In this document: piece by piece, positions 1 through 5,475 of the stretch
How the letters are laid out: each line of letters opens with the position of its first letter
Numbering within the stretch: the first letter of the stretch is position 1
Assembly: GCA_039029535.1 (NCBI GenBank)
Contig: JBCCFW010000238.1
Span: 1 to 9,486 of the forward strand
Direction of reading: 5' to 3'
Length of the DNA stretch: 9,486 nucleotides
Source: JBCCFW01 sp039029535
Lineage (GTDB): Bacteria; Acidobacteriota; JBCCFW01
Notes under the pieces: model-generated
What the model saw: only the letters and a program-made list of their open reading frames with translations
What the model was told of the DNA's origin: nothing
Database searches by the model: none
Made by a program: the position numbers and the translations under genes

Positions 1-1
1 G

Positions 2-1999
2 TTCTACACCGACCGCATCCACGCCATCCACGACGTGAAGGGCAAGGACGGGGTCGGAGCCACGATGGACTCCATGGACCTGGAGCGCGAGCGGGGCATC
101 ACCATCGCCTCCGCCGCGACGCACTGTTCCTGGTTGGACCACCACGTCAACATCATCGACACGCCTGGGCACGTCGACTTCACCGTCGAGGTGGAGCGCA
201 GCCTCCGTGTCCTCGACGGAGCGGTCCTGGTGCTCTGCTCGGTGGCAGGCGTGCAGTCGCAGTCGATCACGGTCGACCGACAGATGCGCCGCTACCACGT
301 GCCGCGCCTCGCCTTCATCAACAAGTGCGACCGGGCCGGCGCGAACCCCCAGCGCGTGACCGAGCAGCTCATCGACAAGCTCCGGCACGGCGCGATCCTC
401 ATGCAGCTCCCCATCGGGCTGGAGGCCGACTTCGAGGGCGTCATCGACCTCGTCACGATGAAGGCCACCTACTTCGACGGCGACAACGGCGAGAACATCC
501 GCACCGAGGACATCCCCGCCGAGCATCAGTCCGCTGCCGAGACCGCGCGCGAGCACATGCTCGAGACCGTCTCGATGCACAGCGACGAGCTGATGGAGGC
601 CCTGCTCGAGGGCGGTGAGGTCTCCGAGGACCTGGTCCACGAGGCCGTCCGCCGGGGCGTGCTCTCCCGCGAGCTGACCCCGGTCTTCCTGGGCTCGGCC
701 TACAAGAACAAGGGCGTCCAGCCCATGCTCGACGCGGTCATCCGGTACCTCCCCTCCCCGCCGGAGATCCAGAACGAAGCCATCGACCTCGAGACCGACG
801 AGAAGGTCAGCATCGAGAGCGACTCGTCCAAGCCCCTGGTCAGCCTGGCCTTCAAGCTGGAAGAGCAGCGCTACGGCCAGCTCACCTACGTCCGCGTCTA
901 CCAGGGCAAGATGCAGAAGGGCGACACCATCATCAACAGCCGGAGTCGGCAGAAGGTGAAGGTCGGTCGTCTCGTCCGGATGCACTCCAACACCATGGAG
1001 GACATCACCGTGGCCGGCGCCGGCGACATCGTCGCGTTGTTCGGGATCGACTGCCACTCCGGCGACAGCTTCGTCGGCCCGGGCGTCGACCTGGCGATGA
1101 CCTCGATCTTCGTGCCCGAGCCGGTCATGCACCTCTCGATCCTCCCGAAGGACCGAGCAGCCGAGGACAAGCTCTCCAAGGCCATCCAGCGCTTCTCCAA
1201 GGAGGACCCGACCTTTCAGGTCCGGGTCGACGATGAGAGCGGCCAGACCGTCATCTCCGGCATGGGCGAGCTGCACCTCGACGTCTACATCCAGCGCCTC
1301 CAGCGCGAGTACAACGCCGAGGTCGAGGTCGGCCAGCCCAAGGTCGCCTACCGCGAGACCGTCACCCAGCTCTGCGAGTTCGACTACACCCACAAGAAGC
1401 AGACGGGTGGCTCGGGACAGTACGCCCGCGTCGGCGGCTACCTGGAGCCCGGCGACGAAGAGTTCGAGTTCGTCAACGACATCGTCGGCGGCGTCATCCC
1501 CAGGGAGTACATCCCGTCCTGTGACAAGGGCTTCCGGGCCATGCTCAAGGAGGGCTCCCTCATCGGTGCGCCGGTGGTCAACGTCAAGGTGACCATCAAC
1601 GACGGCAACTCGCACTCGGTCGACTCCTCCGACAACGCCTTCCAGGCCGCTGCACGCTTCGCCTTCCGCGAGGCTTACCAGGGCGCCAAGCCGATCATCA
1701 TGGAGCCGATCATGAAGCTCTCGATCGAGGGCCCGTCGGAGATGCAAGGCCCGATGCTCCGCACCGCCATGCAGCGGCGCGGCACCATCATCGGCACCAC
1801 CGAAGAGGACGGCTTCACCCGGGTCGACTCCAACGTGCCACTGGCCGAGATGTTCGGCTACGCCTCGGACCTGCGCTCGGTCACCCAGGGCAAGGCCGAG
1901 TTCACCCTCGAATTCGAACGCTACGCTCCCGCGCCCGCCGAGGTCTCCGAGACGCTCATCTCCGAGTACCGCGAGAAGCGCGCCGCCGCCGCCAAGTAG
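2..1999 (+). CDS. fusA: Elongation factor G, spirochaete/deltaproteobacterial/mitochondrial type (5' truncated)
   Basis: This is a translational GTPase that moves tRNAs and mRNA through the ribosome after peptide bond formation. The frame is open from base 2, and 665 residues are visible of the usual 690-700. The missing N-terminus, about 25-30 residues, includes the P-loop. Seen, counting from base 2: switch I RGITI (31-35), G3 DTPGH (53-57), G4 NKCD (107-110) and G5 GSA (231-233). Beta-barrel domain II follows, then domain III with the GMGELHLDV motif, domain IV with GGSGQYARV, and domain V with EPIMKLSIEGP. Stretches such as GATMDSMDLERERGIT, LVLCSVAGVQ and FLGSAYKNKGVQP read like mitochondrial EF-G1 and bacterial spdEFG rather than E. 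coli FusA. The next gene is not tuf, so this copy is not in a classical str operon. The EF-G assignment is nearly certain; the subtype is my recognition, not a search. Confidence 0.97.
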   Translation, partial: FYTDRIHAIHDVKGKDGVGATMDSMDLERERGITIASAATHCSWLDHHVNIIDTPGHVDFTVEVERSLRVLDGAVLVLCSVAGVQSQSITVDRQMRRYHVPRLAFINKCDRAGANPQRVTEQLIDKLRHGAILMQLPIGLEADFEGVIDLVTMKATYFDGDNGENIRTEDIPAEHQSAAETAREHMLETVSMHSDELMEALLEGGEVSEDLVHEAVRRGVLSRELTPVFLGSAYKNKGVQPMLDAVIRYLPSPPEIQNEAIDLETDEKVSIESDSSKPLVSLAFKLEEQRYGQLTYVRVYQGKMQKGDTIINSRSRQKVKVGRLVRMHSNTMEDITVAGAGDIVALFGIDCHSGDSFVGPGVDLAMTSIFVPEPVMHLSILPKDRAAEDKLSKAIQRFSKEDPTFQVRVDDESGQTVISGMGELHLDVYIQRLQREYNAEVEVGQPKVAYRETVTQLCEFDYTHKKQTGGSGQYARVGGYLEPGDEEFEFVNDIVGGVIPREYIPSCDKGFRAMLKEGSLIGAPVVNVKVTINDGNSHSVDSSDNAFQAAARFAFREAYQGAKPIIMEPIMKLSIEGPSEMQGPMLRTAMQRRGTIIGTTEEDGFTRVDSNVPLAEMFGYASDLRSVTQGKAEFTLEFERYAPAPAEVSETLISEYREKRAAAAK

Positions 2000-2040
2000 A
2001 CGGCTCCCCCCTCCTCCAACTTCCAGCAAGGGACGAAACC

Positions 2041-2748
2041 ATGCACTTGAAGGAGCTCCAGCACCGCAGCCCCATGCGCGTCTTCGAACGCTCGGTCCAC
2101 GGCGGACCAGGTCGCGGTCGACTCGGCGTCATCGCCGCGCGCCCGGGCGTGGGCAAGAACGCCTTCCTGACCGGCCTCGCCATCGACCGAATGCTTCGTG
2201 GCGAACGCGTGTTGCACGTCGACCTCAAGCAGAGCGTCGAGCACGTTCGCGAGCGCTACGACGAGCTCTTCGCGGACCTCGCGCGCACCTGCAACCTCGA
2301 GGAGCGCACCCTCACCCGCGAGATCCTCGAGCGCAACCGCATCATCCGTTCGATGACCGAGCGTCCCTTCGACATCGAGAGCTGCCGTCGCGCCGTCCAG
2401 CTCCTGGGCGAGCACGTCGACTTCGTGCCGTCACTCGTCATGGTCGGCGGCGTCGAGTTCGACAAGGACGACGTCCCGAAGATCATCGAGGGTCTCCTCG
2501 GCATCGTCGGAGAGATCGACGCCGAGCTCTGGATGACTGCCCGCGTGCCTCGGCTCCAGCCTGGCGAGGACTGGCAGGAGATGCCCGCGGCCATCGAGAC
2601 GATCCAGGAGCAGATCGCCGTCGCCATCCTCCTGCACCCGACCCACGACGCGGTCCGCGTGCGCCTCCTCAAGGATCACGACGAGGAGGAGCTGGCCGAC
2701 CTCGACCTCGACCTCGACCCGACCACGCTGTTGCTCCGTCAAGTCTGA
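2041..2748 (+). CDS. Uncharacterised P-loop protein with a degenerate DnaB/RecA-like Walker motif
   Basis: The product has 235 residues and its role is unknown. Residues 29-42 (GVIAARPGVGKNAF) resemble the Walker A region of DnaB-type helicases (ARPxxGKTAF). However, the Thr/Ser that binds Mg-nucleotide is Asn at position 40. A second strand, ERVLHVDLKQS (55-65), sits where RecA/DnaB folds have the strand after the Walker A helix. The likely Walker B strand LVMVGG (132-137) has Gly where the acidic residue belongs. ELWMTARV (162-169) could be the next core strand. The C-terminus is acidic and contains ADLDLDLD. The helicase core and DNA-binding parts of DnaB are absent, so this is a lone RecA-like domain. 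The start is supported by AAGGGA seven bases upstream of the ATG; Met12 is a weaker alternative. It lies 41 bases after fusA on the same strand, so co-transcription is likely. Both nucleotide-binding motifs look impaired, so it may bind without hydrolysing. Confidence 0.85.
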   Translation: MHLKELQHRSPMRVFERSVHGGPGRGRLGVIAARPGVGKNAFLTGLAIDRMLRGERVLHVDLKQSVEHVRERYDELFADLARTCNLEERTLTREILERNRIIRSMTERPFDIESCRRAVQLLGEHVDFVPSLVMVGGVEFDKDDVPKIIEGLLGIVGEIDAELWMTARVPRLQPGEDWQEMPAAIETIQEQIAVAILLHPTHDAVRVRLLKDHDEEELADLDLDLDPTTLLLRQV

Positions 2749-2768
2749 GCCAGCGTTTTCGGAAGACC

Positions 2769-2803
2769 TCTCGGCCGGCCGACCACCCTCGGAGCGGCCG
2801 AGA
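2769..2803 (+). other. Hairpin after the P-loop gene (no T-tract)
   Basis: Bases 2769-2777 (TCTCGGCCG) pair perfectly with 2795-2803 (CGGCCGAGA). The 17-base loop can itself form a 4-bp stem (2779-2782 with 2789-2792). It starts 20 bases after the stop codon. No run of T follows, so it is not a canonical intrinsic terminator. It could stabilise the 3' end or assist Rho-dependent termination of the fusA unit. Confidence 0.45.
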
Positions 2804-2853
2804 CCGGCTCGACGGGCCAGAGCCACGGAAACCGCGCGAAACGGGTCGAAACC

Positions 2854-2884
2854 TTGATTTCGCGATCGACTCCTGAGCTAGAAT
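2854..2884 (+). promoter_or_regulatory. Candidate sigma-70 promoter for the histone gene and its leader
   Basis: A -35-like TTGATT (2854-2859) and a -10-like TAGAAT (2879-2884, five of six matches to TATAAT) are separated by 19 bases. This spacing is slightly long. They sit in an AT-richer patch of a very GC-rich region. The expected start, about 6-7 bases after the -10, falls at about 2890-2892, where the paired leader rod begins. It is the only good promoter match I see in this gap. Confidence is moderate because the spacing is not ideal. Confidence 0.55.
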
Positions 2885-2889
2885 GCACC

Positions 2890-3034
2890 CCGCCACCGGT
2901 GCTGGGCGGTCCCCTGAGGGCAACCTGCCGGCTCGCGGGGGGCGGGTGAGGGTCGACGGAACTCCGGCGACCCGACCCGAACGACTCGGTGCCGATGCGG
3001 GCCGCAGGCTTGGCTCAGCGGGACTTGGTGGCGG
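2890..3034 (+). ncRNA. Structured leader RNA or small RNA upstream of the histone gene
   Basis: The two ends pair: 2890-2897 (CCGCCACC) with 3027-3034 (GGTGGCGG). Further helices follow in register: 2909-2918 with 3014-3024 (bulged C3019), 2921-2928 with 3004-3012 (bulged C3009), and 2930-2936 with 2997-3003. A branch hairpin at 2943-2979 has stems 2943-2947/2975-2979, 2950-2955/2968-2973 and 2957-2959/2964-2966, with an AACT loop. An 11-base against 2-base internal loop (2898-2908 versus 3025-3026) follows the closing stem. The 5' end of the rod matches the start predicted from the promoter. There is no terminator directly after 3034, so it is probably the 5' leader of the histone mRNA (start codon at 3091). 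A processed small RNA is also possible. I do not recognise the class; it does not match TPP, cobalamin, c-di-GMP, SRP or RNase P RNA motifs I know. The pairings were found by eye in GC-rich sequence. Confidence 0.5.
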
Positions 3035-3090
3035 AACACGGACCAAACAGGCAGGCGCGCCTCGGGCCGACCGTGCCGTAGGGAGAAGAC

Positions 3091-3270
3091 ATGTCGGTTG
3101 AACCTCTCGTGGTGGCCAGCAAGGTCAAGACCATCATCAAGGACAGCGGTTGCCAGACGTCGAGCGACGCGATCGACGAGCTGAACCGCCAGGTGCGTCA
3201 CATGCTCGAGCGCGCCGTCGCCCGGGCCAAGGACAACAAGCGCTCCACGGTCAAGCCTCAGGACATCTGA
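3091..3270 (+). CDS. Small histone-fold DNA-binding protein (bacterial histone)
   Basis: The 59-residue product looks like a single histone fold. Helix 1 is about residues 9-19 (ASKVKTIIKDS), loop 1 is CQTS, and the long helix 2 is about 25-50 (SDAIDELNRQV...ARAKDNK). Loop 2 is RSTVKP, and helix 3 is cut to QDI. The end RSTVKPQDI aligns with the archaeal histone signature RKTIKAEDI: R51 and D58 keep the seven-residue spacing of the Arg-Asp clamp, and T53 gives the R-T pair. There are 11 Lys/Arg against 8 Asp/Glu, so the protein is basic. Archaeal histones and Bdellovibrio Bd0055 dimerise and bind DNA in the nucleoid; the same role here is inferred. The ATG is supported by AGGGAG (3080-3085) five bases upstream. 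The gene appears monocistronic, with its own promoter, a roughly 200-base leader and a terminator. Very small alternative DNA-binding families are possible, but the motif order argues for a histone. Confidence 0.88.
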   Translation: MSVEPLVVASKVKTIIKDSGCQTSSDAIDELNRQVRHMLERAVARAKDNKRSTVKPQDI

Positions 3271-3277
3271 GACCCGT

Positions 3278-3294
3278 CCGGGGCCTGGCCCCGG
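3278..3294 (+). other. Hairpin just after the histone stop codon
   Basis: CCGGGGC (3278-3284) pairs with GCCCCGG (3288-3294) around a three-base loop. It begins eight bases after the stop. It has no T-tract and lies upstream of the stronger terminator, so it may protect the 3' end of the message or contribute to termination. Confidence 0.4.
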
Positions 3295-3331
3295 TCCCCG
3301 TGACGGCGCTCGTCGCCGCCGCGTCCACGTC

Positions 3332-3367
3332 GCCCCGCGGGCCGTCCCGCGGGGCTCGACTTTTTTT
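3332..3367 (+). terminator. Intrinsic terminator of the histone unit
   Basis: GCCCCGCGGG (3332-3341) and CCCGCGGGGC (3346-3355) form a perfect 10-bp stem with loop CCGT. TCGAC and then seven T (3361-3367) follow. The five-base gap between stem and T run is a little long, but this is the only such T run in the window. It lies between the convergent histone and GGDEF genes and has the polarity for the plus strand. Confidence 0.8.
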
Positions 3368-3390
3368 CAGGGGCGCTCCCCCCGCCCGCC

Positions 3391-3411
3391 GGCCCCAGAC
3401 GCCCCTGGGCC
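3391..3411 (-). other. Hairpin directly after the GGDEF stop codon
   Basis: GGCCC(C)AG (3391-3398, with C3396 bulged) pairs with CTGGGCC (3405-3411). It abuts the stop codon of the minus-strand gene (3412-3414). There is no T run on the minus-strand side, so it could be only part of a 3' end signal for the pilus operon. Confidence 0.3.
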
Positions 3412-5475
3412 TCAGTCGGTCGCGGTGACCTCGTCAGCGGCCATGGCCCGGTCCTTCCCCTCGCTCTTGGCTCGGTAGAGGGCCCGATCCGCCTCTGCGA
3501 TCAGGGCGGCGGAGCTGGTGACCTCCTCCCGCCACTCGGTCAGGCCCGCCGACACGGTCACGGGTCGCTCCGGAAGCACGGGGGCGGCCGCGATCTGAGC
3601 GCGGACCCGGTCGATGAGGATGCTCGCCCCCTCGACCCCGGTCTCCGACAGGACGAGAGCGAACTCGTCGCCTCCGAAGCGGGCGGCGGCGTCCATCGAG
3701 CGGACGTGCTCCCGGAGGGCCCGGCCAACCGCCGAGATGGCCTGGTTGCCCACCGGGTGCCCGTGCAGGTCGTTGATGCCCTTGAGGTCGTCGAGGTCCA
3801 TGAGGACCAGCGTGAAGGGCCGACCGGTGCGCGTGGAGCGTCGGAACTCGCGGTCGAGCTTCTCGGTGAAGTAGCGCTGGTTGAGCAGCCCGGTGAGCCC
3901 GTCCGTCATCGCCTGCCGGCGGATCTCCTCGAAGAGGCTGGCCCGCTGGAGCGCCAGCGCGACCTGGGTCGAAAAGAGCTGCAAGGTCTCGAGGTGCTCG
4001 GGATGGAAGGCGTTGACCTCGGTGCTCTCGACGTCGAGGACCCCCTGAAGCCGTCCACCCGCCACCAGCGGCACGGCGACCTCGCTGCGGCCCGACTCGA
4101 CGCCCTGGATGTAGCGTTCGTCACGGCGCACGTCGGCCACGTGGACCAGCTTGCCGGTCCGGGCCGCCTCGGAGGTGATGCCCCCCGAATCGAGGGCGAA
4201 GCGCCCCTCCGAGCCCTTGCGCGCCGAGTAGCCTCGCGATGCCTGGAGGACCAGCCACTCCTTGCCTTCATCGTCGGCCTCGAGCATCAAGACCGCCGAG
4301 TGCTGGAAGCGGAAGGTGTCGTGGAGGATCGAGAGGACGGTGTCGGTGACGTCGCGACGGTCCGCGGCCGAGCCGAGGGCGTTGCCGACCTCGTGGAGCG
4401 CTGTCATGAGCCGGGAGCGCTCGGAGACCTCGTGGTAGAGCTTGGCGTTCTCCACCGCCACCGCCAGCGGTCCGGCCACGTGGCGCAGGAGCGACAGCGC
4501 CTCGCCGGCCAGCGCCCCCTCTTCCGTGCGAAGACCGAGGAGACCGACCACCCGACGCCGCGCCAGCAGCGGCAGCGTCACGCGGTCCTCGTCGTCGTCG
4601 GCTCCGTGGTCGGCCCCGTCGTGGCGCTGCTCGTCGTCGTCGCCCTCATCGTCGTCGTCGAGCTCGCGGTCTTCGGTGACGGGAGCCCGGGTGAGCTCGG
4701 GGAAGTCCTCGATGGGACGCTGCGAGCTCCGCGTGCGACGGAAGCCGTCGTCTTCGGTGAGCTCGTGCAGCACCGCCTCGTGCTCACCCTCGGGGACGGC
4801 CATCCAGGCCTCGGTGAGCGGCAGGAGACGACGGAGACGGTCGACCACGGTGCGGAAGATGTCGGCGACCGCGAGGCTGCGGTGGAGACCTGCGGTCAGC
4901 CGCTGCACGAAGCGCGAGCGATCTGCGTGACGTCGCGAACGATCGAGCTTGCGATGGAGACGACGTAGCTCGCCCCAGCGCTCGAAGGCCGGTCGCAGGA
5001 CCAGCAGCACGGAGGACGCCATCGCCTCGACCGTGGCGTCGGACGGGAGCTCGTCTTCCTTCCAAGCCGCCGAGACGACCACGCGCAGGCCGTGGACACG
5101 CAGCGGCAGCATGAGCCGCGAGCGGTGCCCCTGCGCGAGGAGCTCGGCGTCGCCGGGGTGTCGCTCGGACTCGCCCAGCGCCTTCACCTGCACCTGACGC
5201 GGCGGGAGCGGCAGGTCCCAGTCGCGTCGCGCCTCCATCCCGGGTTCCGGCGGCGGCGGCGGCCAGGGGGCGAGCTCGGGCTCGACCAGGGGCCAGCGGG
5301 AGAGGCTGGTCCAGCTGCGAGAGCTGTCGCGGAAGAGCACGTCGACCCGCGCTCCGGGGAGCTGCAGGCGGAGGGCCGCCCCGACCGCGGCGAGAAGGCC
5401 GCGCAGGTTGCGGGCCCGAGCGGCCGCGCGAAACAGACGGGTGCTCCAGTCCGTCAGGTGGTCAGCCCGTGCCAC
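3412..5475 (-). CDS. GAF-GGDEF cyclic-dinucleotide synthase with variant base-reading residue
   Basis: This is a predicted cytoplasmic diguanylate cyclase (2 GTP to c-di-GMP), 687 residues. A GTG at 5475 preceded by GAGG six bases away is the chosen start and overlaps pilR by 14 bases. A longer reading from GTG at 5571 adds 32 residues of unlikely composition inside pilR. In order: a GAF-like region (about 10-165), a second weak GAF (about 190-350) with an acidic insert (271-297), and a clear GAF (about 358-515). The GGDEF domain (about 523-680) starts at TDGLTGLLN. Seen: metal-binding DLD (560-562), IND (567-569), intact GGDEF (601-605) and inhibitory RSMD (592-595) five residues before it. 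The motif usually GHxxGD reads GHPVGN, so the guanine-contacting Asp (PleD D344) is Asn577. No membrane segments or EAL domain are visible. Co-transcription with pilSR suggests a role in pilus or surface behaviour. Product identity is uncertain. Confidence 0.93.
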   Translation of the reverse strand: MARADHLTDWSTRLFRAAARARNLRGLLAAVGAALRLQLPGARVDVLFRDSSRSWTSLSRWPLVEPELAPWPPPPPEPGMEARRDWDLPLPPRQVQVKALGESERHPGDAELLAQGHRSRLMLPLRVHGLRVVVSAAWKEDELPSDATVEAMASSVLLVLRPAFERWGELRRLHRKLDRSRRHADRSRFVQRLTAGLHRSLAVADIFRTVVDRLRRLLPLTEAWMAVPEGEHEAVLHELTEDDGFRRTRSSQRPIEDFPELTRAPVTEDRELDDDDEGDDDEQRHDGADHGADDDEDRVTLPLLARRRVVGLLGLRTEEGALAGEALSLLRHVAGPLAVAVENAKLYHEVSERSRLMTALHEVGNALGSAADRRDVTDTVLSILHDTFRFQHSAVLMLEADDEGKEWLVLQASRGYSARKGSEGRFALDSGGITSEAARTGKLVHVADVRRDERYIQGVESGRSEVAVPLVAGGRLQGVLDVESTEVNAFHPEHLETLQLFSTQVALALQRASLFEEIRRQAMTDGLTGLLNQRYFTEKLDREFRRSTRTGRPFTLVLMDLDDLKGINDLHGHPVGNQAISAVGRALREHVRSMDAAARFGGDEFALVLSETGVEGASILIDRVRAQIAAAPVLPERPVTVSAGLTEWREEVTSSAALIAEADRALYRAKSEGKDRAMAADEVTATD
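4582..4665 (-). repeat. GTC/GAC triplet tract encoding an acidic insert
   Basis: Runs of GTCGTCGTCG on the plus strand (4591-4600, 4632-4641, 4651-4660) are read as Asp codons on the minus strand. They encode a stretch of roughly two-thirds Asp/Glu within the second GAF-like region of the GGDEF protein. It looks like slippage-driven expansion of a surface loop. Confidence 0.6.

Noticed and set aside
2769..2803. Intrinsic terminator after the P-loop gene
   Set aside because: The stem is strong but no T run follows on the plus strand, so it is listed only as a hairpin.
2890..3034. SRP RNA, tRNA or RNase P RNA
   Set aside because: No GGAAGGAAGCAG SRP core, no GGTTCGA T-loop with a cloverleaf, and no RNase P P4 motif were found. 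A 6S-like RNA could not be excluded but has no firm support.
2897..3090. TPP-riboswitch-like fragments (CCCCTGAGG and CGTAGGGAGA)
   Set aside because: The CTGAGA, GAACCTGAT and TAAT core elements are absent or in the wrong order. Short similarity only.
2883..3101. Possible 72-codon leader peptide upstream of the histone
   Set aside because: Its ATG overlaps the -10 element, it has no ribosome binding site, its composition is that of random GC-rich sequence, and it overlaps the histone start in another frame.
3706..4968. Long plus-strand open frame (420 codons) opposite the GGDEF gene
   Set aside because: It lies wholly antisense to a gene with clear GAF and GGDEF motifs. Its composition is the Arg/Val/Glu-rich type produced by high-GC codon bias, and no domain is recognisable.
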